Below, piece by piece: positions 1-7,743 of a DNA stretch of 64,000 bases. A program made the translations under genes and the position numbers. This stretch comes from Niveispirillum cyanobacteriorum (GTDB lineage: Bacteria; Pseudomonadota; Alphaproteobacteria; Azospirillales; Azospirillaceae). The notes beneath the pieces were generated by a model. It searched no databases, was not told where the DNA came from, and saw nothing but the letters and a program-made list of their open reading frames with translations. Positions within the stretch are counted from its first letter, which is position 1. Each line of letters starts with the position of its first letter. The stretch is taken from NCBI RefSeq assembly GCF_002868735.1, contig NZ_CP025611.1, positions 2,102,501 to 2,166,500 of the forward strand. The letters run 5' to 3'.

Positions 1-28
1 ACCGGGCAGGCGTAAAGGTAGGGGCGGT

Positions 29-54
29 GGAGGCGGGGTTCTAACCCCGCCTCC
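29..54 (-). terminator. Hairpin terminator after iron-binding protein gene
   Basis: A perfect 12-bp inverted repeat (arms 29-40 and 43-54) starts just past the stop codon of the minus-strand ABC binding-protein gene. There is no T-tract on the minus side, so it may end transcription weakly or mainly protect the mRNA 3' end. Confidence 0.55.
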
Positions 55-62
55 ATCAGTGC

Positions 63-1121
63 TTACTTCCACCCAGCGCGGTCCATGATCTTCAGCGCTT
101 CGGCATTATTCTGGCCATAGACGCTGGCGTTCAGGCTGTCGCGCTTGAAGTCGCCCCAGGCGGCGACCACCGGGTGGGATGGGATACCGGCCACCACGGG
201 GAATTCATAGTTGGCCTCGGCGAAGATTTTCTGCGCTTCTGGGGTGGCCAGGAATTCCAGGAACTTCACGGCTGTGTCACGGTTCGGGGCGTACTTGGCG
301 ATGCCGGCGCCGGAAATGTTCACATGCGCGCCGCGGTCCTTCTGGTTGGGGAAGAACAGGCCCACCTTCTGCGCCGCCGCCTTCTCCGTCGGGTTACTGG
401 AATTCAGCATGCGGGCGAAATAATAGGTGTTGGAGATGGCGACATCCCCCTCACCCGCCGCCACGGCCTTGATCTGGTCGATATCGCCGCCCTGCGGCTT
501 GCGCGCGAAATTGGCGGCCATGCCCTTGGCCCAGGCTTCGGTCTTCTCCGCGCCATGGGCGGCCAGGATCGAACCGGTCAGCGACTGGTTATAGACATTG
601 GTGGAAGACCGGACCAGCAGGCGGCCCTTCCATTTCGGATCAGCCAGATCCTCATAGGTCGACAGGTCCGACGGCTTCACGCTGTCCTTGTTATAGATGA
701 TGACGCGGGCCCGCGCCGACAGGCCGAACCAATAGCCATCCTTCTCCCGATATTCCGCCGGTACCGCCTTCTCCAGCACAGCACTCTTCACCGGCTGCAA
801 TACCCCGGCATCCTGTGCCCGCCACAAACGGCCTGCATCCACGGCCAGCAGGACGTCGGCGGGGCTGTTACGCCCTTCGGCCTTCAGGCGCTCGATCAGT
901 TCATCATCCTTGCCTTCGATGACATTGATCTGAATGCCCGTCTCCTTCTCAAACGCGGCATAGAGCAGCTTGTCGGCATCGTAATGGCGAGACGAATAGA
1001 TATTCACCTCTGCCGCGCCCGCGGCCAGGGTCGGCAGCGACAGCAGTGCGGCGCCCAGGCCGACGCAAGCCGCCTGGCGGGTCAGGGTGCGCAGCAGGGT
1101 ACGGCGGGCGAACATCTTCAT
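63..1121 (-). CDS. Fe(3+) ABC transporter periplasmic substrate-binding protein (FbpA/FutA-like)
   Basis: Class II periplasmic binding protein of the ferric-iron family, predicted to capture Fe(3+) in the periplasm for an ABC importer. A signal peptide with an N-terminal Arg pair is visible, followed by the opening VNIYSSRHYDADK typical of FutA/FbpA. The adjacent tyrosines Y233-Y234 in SNTYYFARML match the iron-ligand Tyr pair of the family. Length of 352 aa is normal. The ATG at 1121 is chosen because AGGAG lies 6 nt upstream; 1124 is an equal alternative and an upstream start at 1148 lacks a ribosome site. No permease or ATPase gene is adjacent on the visible side; they may lie beyond the left edge. 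A Fur-box-like sequence lies at 1206-1220. Confidence 0.85.
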   Translation of the reverse strand: MKMFARRTLLRTLTRQAACVGLGAALLSLPTLAAGAAEVNIYSSRHYDADKLLYAAFEKETGIQINVIEGKDDELIERLKAEGRNSPADVLLAVDAGRLWRAQDAGVLQPVKSAVLEKAVPAEYREKDGYWFGLSARARVIIYNKDSVKPSDLSTYEDLADPKWKGRLLVRSSTNVYNQSLTGSILAAHGAEKTEAWAKGMAANFARKPQGGDIDQIKAVAAGEGDVAISNTYYFARMLNSSNPTEKAAAQKVGLFFPNQKDRGAHVNISGAGIAKYAPNRDTAVKFLEFLATPEAQKIFAEANYEFPVVAGIPSHPVVAAWGDFKRDSLNASVYGQNNAEALKIMDRAGWK

Positions 1122-1205
1122 CATCGGCTCCTGGTATGGCTGGGCCATCGGCGGTTAAATCCGCCCGATATGTCGGCCCGCCTCCGCCACCTGTCAAGAT
1201 GCCAA

Positions 1206-1220
1206 TGAGAGCGATTCGCA
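1206..1220. promoter_or_regulatory. Fur-box-like site upstream of iron-binding protein gene
   Basis: The 15-mer TGAGAGCGATTCGCA is an imperfect 7-1-7 palindrome resembling alphaproteobacterial Fur boxes. It lies about 85 bp before the iron-binding-protein start. The core GATTCGCAA recurs at 3796-3803 in front of another gene. Assignment is by resemblance only. Confidence 0.4.
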
Positions 1221-1360
1221 AATCAAGTGGAATGTCGGCGTGGGGTGACCATCGCATACCTCTGTATGGCACTGAAATAATTGATTAATTCCCTCTGCGA
1301 CAGCTTGCCGCGCCTTGACGGAAACCATACTCTGCGGTTGCAACCAATCGGGGGGATGAA

Positions 1361-2614
1361 TTGACCAGCCTGCCTTTGAGCGACGAACCCACCACGCCCG
1401 GCAGCGACGGGACGCCACCCAGCAGCGACTGGCTGCAAGTGAATATCGACCGGGGTTCCCTGATCGCGCTGCTGCTGCTGAACACCTTCCTGACAATCAT
1501 CACGCTGGGCATTTACCGGTTCTGGGGCCGCACCAAGGTGCGCCAGCGCCTGTGGTCCGCCGTCACCCTGCGCGGCGACCGGCTCACCTATACCGGTACC
1601 GGCAAGGAACTGTTTGTGGGCTTTCTGGTGGCGCTGGTCGTGCTCTTGCCGTTCATGGGCATTGTTGTGCTGCTGAACAGCCTGATCCCGCCGACGGCAT
1701 TTTTGCAGCATCTGGCGATGCAGGTCGCCATCGGCCTGGGTGCCGGTCTGCTGGGCCTGATGGCGCTTTATTTCGCCCGCCGCTACCTGCTGACCCGAAC
1801 GCAATGGCGGGGAATCCATGGTGGGCAGGATCAGGTGTTGGGCCCGTACATGGCGGTGCATCTGAAAGCCTATATCCCTTCCCTGCTGACCGGCGGTTTG
1901 ATCCAGCCCTGGGCGGACGCCAAGACCTACAATTACCGGCAAAGCATCAGTTGGTTTGGGACGGCCCGTTTTGGTGCTGCCGCAAAGCCGGATGCGCTAT
2001 GGCACATCTGGATTCCTGCCTGGCTGCTGCTGGTGGTGGGCTATGCGACCATGATCGCCCTGACCCTGCCGCTGACGGAGTGGACCGAAGCTGCGCAGAC
2101 CGCACAGGCTGCCGGTCTGGCGCCGCCACCCCGGCCCGATATCAACCTGCCCGGCATCTTTGCCTGTTTCGGGGCGGTCGTGGTCGGTTTGGGCCTCTGG
2201 TTTGCCTATACAGTGCGCCGCACCGTGGTGTTTCTGGGCGCAACCTGGCTGGACGACATGCGCTTGGACCTGCCTGTGGGCTGGCGTCAGGTGGTGCATG
2301 TGCCGATCATGGCCTTTGTCTTTTCCGTTGTGTCCTACCTTGTCATCATCGGGGCGGCGGGGGTGGTTGGGACCATTTTCGGCAAGTCGTTGAACATCGC
2401 CGCCTTTGTGGTCGTTCTGACCTTTGTGATGCTGGCGCTGATCAACATCCTGTCGGTCGGCTGGGTGCAGGTGGAAATGCTGCGGATCATCGGCCTGCAT
2501 CTTCGTCTGCATAATGTCGGCATCCTGGATGATATCCTGAACCGTGGTCAGCCGGCTCCGACCCGGGGTGAAGGGCTGGCCGATGCCATCGGCGATATCG
2601 GGATTGGCGGGTGA
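1361..2614 (+). CDS. DUF898 (YjgN family) integral membrane protein
   Basis: Multi-spanning inner-membrane protein of the YjgN/DUF898 family; the function of the family is unknown. After a Pro/Ser/Thr-rich cytosolic N-terminus (to about residue 30), the characteristic LNTFLTIITLGIYRFWGRTK-type opening helix is seen, followed by repeated hydrophobic helices and a YFARRYLL/TKTYNYR pattern typical of the family. Start is TTG at 1361 with a GGGGGA ribosome site; the ATG at 1356 runs straight into a stop. It ends in a 4-nt overlap with the M48 peptidase gene, so the two are translationally coupled. DUF898-M48 pairs are common in proteobacteria, which suggests membrane-protein processing or quality control, but this is inference. 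Confidence 0.85.
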   Translation: MTSLPLSDEPTTPGSDGTPPSSDWLQVNIDRGSLIALLLLNTFLTIITLGIYRFWGRTKVRQRLWSAVTLRGDRLTYTGTGKELFVGFLVALVVLLPFMGIVVLLNSLIPPTAFLQHLAMQVAIGLGAGLLGLMALYFARRYLLTRTQWRGIHGGQDQVLGPYMAVHLKAYIPSLLTGGLIQPWADAKTYNYRQSISWFGTARFGAAAKPDALWHIWIPAWLLLVVGYATMIALTLPLTEWTEAAQTAQAAGLAPPPRPDINLPGIFACFGAVVVGLGLWFAYTVRRTVVFLGATWLDDMRLDLPVGWRQVVHVPIMAFVFSVVSYLVIIGAAGVVGTIFGKSLNIAAFVVVLTFVMLALINILSVGWVQVEMLRIIGLHLRLHNVGILDDILNRGQPAPTRGEGLADAIGDIGIGG

Positions 2615-3741
2615 CCTTGATCGACGCCACATATGAAGATCGGCGCACGGGCCGCACCCTGCCGGTCCAGCTCGATTTTCAGCACCCATTCCTGATCATC
2701 CATCGGGAAGGGGGCACTGAACTGGATCGCTGGAACTGGCGCGATGTGGCGCCGGTGCCCGGGCCCTTCTCCGATGACCGGCTGCGCCTGGGCCTGTCCG
2801 CTGATGCGCATGCCGTGCTGGCCGTGGCGGATGGCGACCGGCTGCTGACCCTGGCCCATGGGGCAGGCATGGTGCAGCCGGCCCATCGGGAACACCGGAC
2901 GCGGCGGGAGATACCGCTTTACGTCTGGATCGGCGGGGCCGTTCTGTCGCTGGTCATCATGCTGCGCGTCGTGCTGCCGGCCCTGGCCAGCACCCTTGCC
3001 CCGCATGTGCCGGACTGGCTGCAGGCCCGGATCGGGGATCAGGTGCAGATCCTGGCCACCGCCTTTCTGACGCGGGAGGGCGGGAACCGCCACTGCGCAG
3101 CCGCCGGCGGACGGGAGGCTCTGTTGAAGCTGGCCGGGCGGCTGCCCGACAGTCAGGGCCTGCGCCTGCACATCATCGACAGTGACCTGCCCAATGCCTT
3201 TGCCCTGCCCGGCGGTCATGTCAGCGTCACAACAGCCCTGATGGATAGGGCGGAAGGGCCCGATGCCGTCCTGGGCGTTCTGGGGCACGAAATGGGGCAC
3301 CTGCATCACGGCCATTCCATGGAACGGGTGATGCGCTACGGCCTCAGTTCCGCCCTGATCTCCATGGTGGTGGGAGATGTAGGCGGCGGTGTGCTGGCCG
3401 TGGGGGTCAGTCAGATGGTCGAATCGGAATTCAGCCGAGATCAGGAACGCCAAGCCGACCAATTTGCGCTGGATGCGCTGCGCCACGCCCGCGTGTCGCC
3501 CGCCGGCCTGTCCAAACTGTTCGCCGCGATCCGGGACGAGCATCCGGAGGCCGATGGCATACTGGCCGAATGGATGGGTAGCCACCCCACCCTGACGGAA
3601 CGGATCGCCGCGCTGGACCGCGCCGCCGCCAGCACCCGTACACAGGGCGAGACACTGAGCGGCGAGGAATGGGCAGCCCTGCGGGCCATCTGCAAACAAC
3701 TCGACCCGACTCTCCCCGCATCCGCCGCGAAGCCGGACTAA
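2611..3741 (+). CDS. M48 family membrane-anchored zinc metallopeptidase
   Basis: Zinc endopeptidase of family M48 (HtpX/BepA/Oma1 relatives). A variable domain with a single membrane helix near residues 102-124 precedes the catalytic domain. The zinc motif HEMGH is at 226-230 and the third ligand is Glu279 in ERQAD, so the site is complete. It starts at a GTG whose TGA overlaps the stop of the DUF898 gene, indicating coupled translation. The 376 aa length suits a single-TM M48C-type enzyme rather than the multi-TM HtpX. Likely role is turnover of membrane or periplasmic proteins together with its DUF898 partner; the substrate is unknown. Confidence 0.88.
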   Translation: MTLIDATYEDRRTGRTLPVQLDFQHPFLIIHREGGTELDRWNWRDVAPVPGPFSDDRLRLGLSADAHAVLAVADGDRLLTLAHGAGMVQPAHREHRTRREIPLYVWIGGAVLSLVIMLRVVLPALASTLAPHVPDWLQARIGDQVQILATAFLTREGGNRHCAAAGGREALLKLAGRLPDSQGLRLHIIDSDLPNAFALPGGHVSVTTALMDRAEGPDAVLGVLGHEMGHLHHGHSMERVMRYGLSSALISMVVGDVGGGVLAVGVSQMVESEFSRDQERQADQFALDALRHARVSPAGLSKLFAAIRDEHPEADGILAEWMGSHPTLTERIAALDRAAASTRTQGETLSGEEWAALRAICKQLDPTLPASAAKPD

Positions 3742-3787
3742 ACCGAGGCATCCACCTCGACGGCTTCCCCGTTTTCTGTCTTGCAAT

Positions 3788-3802
3788 TAAGAACGATTCG
3801 CA
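3788..3802. promoter_or_regulatory. Second Fur-box-like site
   Basis: TAAGAACGATTCGCA, inside a TTGC...GCAA frame (3781-3803), lies about 45 bp upstream of the orphan gene at 3845. It shares GATTCGCAA with the site at 1206-1220. It may mark iron control of the orphan gene. Confidence 0.35.
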
Positions 3803-3844
3803 ATAGCGTCATCGCTATCAAATCGGATGGCGTCGGAGGCGGTG

Positions 3845-4429
3845 ATGAACGAGATGGCATTATGGTGGCCGGACCTGGCAGCCGGCGCAGCGCAAGCGGG
3901 GCCGGAACAACCGGATGGCGCGCATATGGAGCGTGTGCGCCTGCTGGCCGGGTTACAGGAAGGGGGGACCGTCTTCACCCTGTCGCGGGGTGAACAGCTT
4001 CTGCTCTGGTCGGCACGGCGCTGGCGCCATGGCCGCTTCCGCTGGGATCAGGTGGAGATGGAGTTTCAGCGCCTGCTGCCCGAAGGCTGGCAGGACGCGG
4101 TCATCGCCTGGGAAGAGGTGATGGAACTGCTGCATCAATATCCGGCGGGTCGGCCCGATATCGGCAATGGCTGCCGCTCGGCCCTGTCGACCGACGAACG
4201 GGCGCTGCTGACCCTGGTGTCGCTGTTGCAGCGCGGGGCGCGGGGCCGGCCATCGGCGGCCTGGCTGTTGTCCCACCTTGTATCACCCGCACGTCAGCGG
4301 GATGTGGCCGCACCGCTGCTGGCGCTGGCCACTACTTTCCTGCTGGGAGGGGTGGAACTGCCGTTGCGCAGCCCCGCCCCGCCACACACAGGTCAAACCA
4401 AACTCACCGTTCGATCTGCAGGTAGCTGA
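3845..4429 (+). CDS. Hypothetical protein, no recognised domain
   Basis: A 194-residue protein that I do not recognise. It is soluble, rich in Trp, Arg and Leu, with several predicted amphipathic helices (for example [14 protein letters not shown] and [15 protein letters not shown]) and no signal peptide. Start at 3845 is preferred because GGAGG lies 5 nt upstream; the earlier in-frame ATG at 3827 has no ribosome site. The last 26 nt overlap the convergent gpt gene. A Fur-like box lies upstream. Codon use is typical of the window, which supports a real gene. Confidence 0.6.
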   Translation: MNEMALWWPDLAAGAAQAGPEQPDGAHMERVRLLAGLQEGGTVFTLSRGEQLLLWSARRWRHGRFRWDQVEMEFQRLLPEGWQDAVIAWEEVMELLHQYPAGRPDIGNGCRSALSTDERALLTLVSLLQRGARGRPSAAWLLSHLVSPARQRDVAAPLLALATTFLLGGVELPLRSPAPPHTGQTKLTVRSAGS

Positions 4430-4889
4430 CAGGCAGCAGATCCCACGGGAAATAGATCCAGGTATCCTGGCTGACCTCAGTGATGAAGGTATCGACCAGG
4501 GGACGGCCCGCCGGCTTGGCATAGATGGTGGCGAAATGCGCGTTGGGCAGCAGCTTGCGCACATAGGCGGCCGTCTTGCCGGTATCGACCAGATCATCGA
4601 TCAGCAGCCAGTCCTTGCCGCCATCCGTAACCGCATCTGCAGCCTTCAGCACGCGGATTTCGCCCTGGGTCTGGTGGTCATAGCTCTTGACCGAGATGGT
4701 CTCCACGACCCGGATATCCAGCTCGCGGGCGATGATGGCCGCCGGAACCAGACCGCCACGCGTGATGGCGATGATACCCTTCCACTTGGTATGATCGGCC
4801 AGACGCCAGGCCAGTGCCTTGGCATTGCGGTGCAGCTCTTCCCAGGTGACGGGGAAATTCTTGTCGGGGTTCTGGATCTTGTTGGTCAA
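4404..4889 (-). CDS. gpt: Xanthine-guanine phosphoribosyltransferase
   Basis: Purine salvage enzyme that converts guanine, xanthine or hypoxanthine plus PRPP into the nucleotide. The PRPP-binding loop is clear as DDLVDTGKT (98-106), and the TRGG segment (43-46) and C-terminal FPWD element match XGPRT of the E. coli Gpt type. The length of 161 aa is close to the 152 aa of E. coli Gpt. It is transcribed alone, convergent with the orphan gene to its left, and followed upstream by the tRNA-Arg pair on the opposite strand. Confidence 0.93.
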   Translation of the reverse strand: MTNKIQNPDKNFPVTWEELHRNAKALAWRLADHTKWKGIIAITRGGLVPAAIIARELDIRVVETISVKSYDHQTQGEIRVLKAADAVTDGGKDWLLIDDLVDTGKTAAYVRKLLPNAHFATIYAKPAGRPLVDTFITEVSQDTWIYFPWDLLPVSYLQIER

Positions 4890-5070
4890 GGCGGGCCTGC
4901 TATCATGGGTTTCGGGCAGGAATAGCCGATGCCGGGGCGGACGGCAATCACGTCAGATCGGCGTTGCACACAAGCCCCACAAAATCCCGTTGCAATCCCC
5001 ATCCGCATCGGATACAAGCGCCACCTCACCGGACGGCACCCCTAACCGGGTACCGGAAATCGGAAAATGC

Positions 5071-5147
5071 GCGCCCGTAGCTCAGCTGGATAGAGCACCA
5101 GACTACGAATCTGGGGGTCAGAGGTTCGAATCCTTTCGGGCGCGCCA
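5071..5147 (+). tRNA. tRNA-Arg (anticodon ACG), copy 1
   Basis: Full cloverleaf: acceptor GCGCCCG pairs with CGGGCGC, D arm GCTC/GAGC, anticodon stem CCAGA/TCTGG around loop CTACGAA (anticodon ACG), TTCGAAT T-loop, and encoded CCA at 5145-5147. A34 is normally edited to inosine, so it reads CGU, CGC and CGA codons. Confidence 0.97.
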
Positions 5148-5182
5148 TTCCGAATTCATCCAGACCGGTCGATCATGGCGAT

Positions 5183-5259
5183 GCGCCCGTAGCTCAGCTG
5201 GATAGAGCACCAGACTACGAATCTGGGGGTCAGAGGTTCGAATCCTTTCGGGCGCGCCA
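5183..5259 (+). tRNA. tRNA-Arg (anticodon ACG), copy 2
   Basis: Base-for-base identical to the copy at 5071-5147, including the encoded CCA, with a 35-nt spacer between them. The pair is a tandem duplication and is probably co-transcribed. Confidence 0.97.
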
Positions 5260-5274
5260 TTTTCCTCATACAAA

Positions 5275-6333
5275 CTATATGCTTCGTGTCGCTTCACTGG
5301 CGGCCATATGGTTACTCGTTCCTGCGCACCCGGACATCGCCAGCACGGCATCCGCGATTTGTGCGCCGGACAGGAAGGCGACCTCTACGCGCCCCTGACG
5401 AACCCAATCCCCGCACAGCGCGATGCGGCTCTTGGTATCGATCAGCGGATGATCCTGGCGGACGGGGTCGCTGTTCGCGTGCGGCCAGTGGTGAAGGGCG
5501 GCAAAGCGGGACCGCACTGGATGCCCACAGAGATCGGATAGCGCGTTCAACAGTGCCGCTTGGATATCCGCCGGGGGTTGGCCCTGCTTAGCGTCGGCCC
5601 AGGCATTAGCAGCCAAGGCGACAATGCCGGGCGGTCCATGATGTCCCGGTCGTGACTCCGTGACCGAAACCCAACTGATCGGTGCATCTTTCACCAGGGC
5701 GGCGTCAAATCCGGGATCAATGGCATCGTCCAGACCCACCATCAGGGCATAACAGGATCTCATCACCGCGGCATCGGCATAGGGGCGCAGAACGCTGTCG
5801 GCGGGCAGCAGATGCCGGGCGGCGGGTGCCGGCAGAGCCAGGATGACCAAGCCAAAAGGTCCTTGATCGGAGCCGTCATTCAGGGTCAGCCAAGTGCCCT
5901 CCGTGGTCCGCCGCAGACCTGTAGCCGGGCATCCCAAGCGCAGATCCAGGCCTGCCGACCAGCCGGCAACAATGGCGTCCATGCCGGCGACCCCGACATA
6001 GTGACCTGAAGCTGCGGTCCATTGCCGGCGCGTGGCGATGGCACCACCACGCACCTCCACAAATCGCGCAGGCCAGGGGGCGACCAGCCCCTGCTGCTCC
6101 AACTGTCGTACCGCTGACATGAACCGGGGGTGACGGGGTTTGAAGAACTGGGCACCATGATCAAAGGCGTGATCACCGACGCGGCATGTGGCCAGCCGTC
6201 CCCCGGCAACAGCCGCTGCTTCGAAAAGGATTGTCGGCAGGTGAGGCGACAACAGACGCGCCGCTGTCAGACCCGCGATACCGGCACCGACAATGGCGAC
6301 AGGCTGTCCTTCATCCAAGGCCGTCCTGCACAT
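5275..6333 (-). CDS. FAD-dependent amine-oxidase-like oxidoreductase (renalase-like)
   Basis: Predicted NAD(P)/FAD oxidoreductase with an N-terminal Rossmann dinucleotide motif GAGIAG (16-21), an ExxxxGGRL segment (FEAAAVAGGRLA) and a C-terminal ALCGDW FAD motif. This pattern matches the renalase/amine-oxidase-like group found in many proteobacteria. Start ATG at 6333 gives 352 aa and puts the Rossmann fold at the N-terminus; the upstream in-frame extension to 6495 is Pro/Gly-rich and overlaps the neighbouring gene. It lies 106 nt downstream of the cyanophycinase gene on the same strand and could be its distal operon member, but its substrate is unknown. Confidence 0.8.
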   Translation of the reverse strand: MCRTALDEGQPVAIVGAGIAGLTAARLLSPHLPTILFEAAAVAGGRLATCRVGDHAFDHGAQFFKPRHPRFMSAVRQLEQQGLVAPWPARFVEVRGGAIATRRQWTAASGHYVGVAGMDAIVAGWSAGLDLRLGCPATGLRRTTEGTWLTLNDGSDQGPFGLVILALPAPAARHLLPADSVLRPYADAAVMRSCYALMVGLDDAIDPGFDAALVKDAPISWVSVTESRPGHHGPPGIVALAANAWADAKQGQPPADIQAALLNALSDLCGHPVRSRFAALHHWPHANSDPVRQDHPLIDTKSRIALCGDWVRQGRVEVAFLSGAQIADAVLAMSGCAGTSNHMAASEATRSI

Positions 6334-6439
6334 ATCCGGCACTCTACCCACTCCCCTGCCCACGCCACCAGCGTACAAGGATATGGGGCACTGCGGCCCG
6401 GGGGCCAGCCCATCACCGGACAGCGGGGACGGGATCAGG

Positions 6440-7651
6440 TCAGGGACGAAGGGGACTGAACAGGGGATCGGCCATGCGCACGGGGGTGATGTCAATGGTG
6501 AGATTCAGGACCGTGATGCCATCACCGGCCCAGCCCCGGCTGTTGGCGTTGCGGGTCAGCAGCATGCGGAAGGCTGGGCGGGTGGCGGGGGTTGCGGCAT
6601 CGAATGCCAGACCTGTGGCCTCCCCCTTCCGGCTTTCCAGGACCTGCGCCATCAGCCGGCCGAACTGCCAGGGGGCCAGGATATCGCCCGTCGCCAGGGT
6701 CGCAGGCAATTCGGGATCGGGTTCGAAACCGGGACTGGTCGGCAGGATCGGGGCATCGGCGCGCGCGGAACCTGGCGTCACGTCACCAGTGGCAAGATCC
6801 ATCTGGTCGCCATCGCGCAGCAGAGACAGCACACTCCCAGTCTGCTCGAAGGGCCAGCCGGGTACCCGGCGGGCGGTGCGCGTATCGATCACGACCACGC
6901 CGCTGGCGCCCACCACCTCTGCCGTCTTGCGTTCGCGGATAATGATGGCGGTATTTTCATCCACGCCCAGACCGCGTGTATAGCCGGCGGAGTCCATGGC
7001 GACCAGGGTGCGGGCGAAGCGACCGCGCGCCAGAAAATGCTGATCCACGAACCAGTCGGGGCCGATGAACCCCAGTCCCGGCCCCAGGGTACGGCCCGCG
7101 ATGGGGCCGGTAGCCAGCAGGTCAAGCGTTTCGGGCGCGTCCTTGATCATGGTGGCGGACATGATGGCGGCCCCGGCGGAAGAGCCGGCGATGACGGCGC
7201 CCCTGGCGTGGGCCGTGCGGATGGCGGCCAAAAGCGGCGTGTCGGTTCCGTCGGCGCGCAGCAGAGCGGCGGTGTAGCGCGACTGATCCCCGCCCACCAG
7301 GAAGAAGCCGCCGGCATGGCGGGCGCGGTCGATCCAAACGGGATCGGTCACGATGTCCGCAGCAGGCCGATCAAAGCCCTTCTCGGCCAGCGGCAGCAGG
7401 ATGGCATTGGCGCCAAGGCCACGCAGATGCTCCACAATGCGCCCACCGCTGCCCACGGGATCGCCGCTGCCGGTCGGCAGGACCAGGATCGTCGCCCCCT
7501 TGCCGCCGGCCAGGTCCACCAGCCGGGGCCAGCCGGGGTTATCCAACCGGAAATCGCCACCGGCGATCAGCAGCGATCCCTTCACCTGTTCCGTCCAGGC
7601 AGGCAGGGCGGTCGCCAGAATTGCAAGCATACAAAGGACAAGGCGGCGCAT
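6440..7651 (-). CDS. Exported cyanophycinase (peptidase family S51)
   Basis: Serine exopeptidase predicted to cut cyanophycin into beta-Asp-Arg dipeptides. From the ATG at 7651 it begins with a Sec signal peptide (about residues 1-21). The nucleophile elbow is GSSAG with Ser158; the family elements GGDQ (120-123), DQHF with His205, and GVDENT with Glu232 supply the rest of the expected Ser-His-Glu site. At 403 aa it is longer than intracellular CphB (about 270 aa) and has a C-terminal extension from about residue 260, like extracellular cyanophycinases. An in-frame start at 7735 would hide the signal peptide and run into the hairpin. It follows the TonB receptor gene, so periplasmic or extracellular depolymerisation coupled to uptake is likely. 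Confidence 0.85.
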   Translation of the reverse strand: MRRLVLCMLAILATALPAWTEQVKGSLLIAGGDFRLDNPGWPRLVDLAGGKGATILVLPTGSGDPVGSGGRIVEHLRGLGANAILLPLAEKGFDRPAADIVTDPVWIDRARHAGGFFLVGGDQSRYTAALLRADGTDTPLLAAIRTAHARGAVIAGSSAGAAIMSATMIKDAPETLDLLATGPIAGRTLGPGLGFIGPDWFVDQHFLARGRFARTLVAMDSAGYTRGLGVDENTAIIIRERKTAEVVGASGVVVIDTRTARRVPGWPFEQTGSVLSLLRDGDQMDLATGDVTPGSARADAPILPTSPGFEPDPELPATLATGDILAPWQFGRLMAQVLESRKGEATGLAFDAATPATRPAFRMLLTRNANSRGWAGDGITVLNLTIDITPVRMADPLFSPLRP

Positions 7652-7685
7652 GGGGACGTCCGTGCGTGGGAGATGAAACGAAAAG

Positions 7686-7723
7686 GCGGTCTTGCGGGAA
7701 ATGTGCCCCTCCCGCAAGACCGC
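7686..7723 (-). terminator. Strong hairpin and T-run between TonB receptor and cyanophycinase genes
   Basis: A perfect 14-bp stem (arms 7686-7699 and 7710-7723) is followed on the minus strand by CCTTTTCGTTT. It lies between the receptor stop at 7744 and the cyanophycinase start at 7651. It should stop most receptor transcripts and let only read-through reach cyanophycinase, unless a promoter hides in the 35 nt after it. Confidence 0.8.
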
Positions 7724-7743
7724 GTCAGCGCTCAACCGCCGGA

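Noticed and set aside
5118-5351. 77-aa minus-strand frame over the tRNA-Arg pair with an ERIRTSDPQIRS-type peptide
   Set aside because: It is the reverse translation of the tRNA gene, a well-known false protein.
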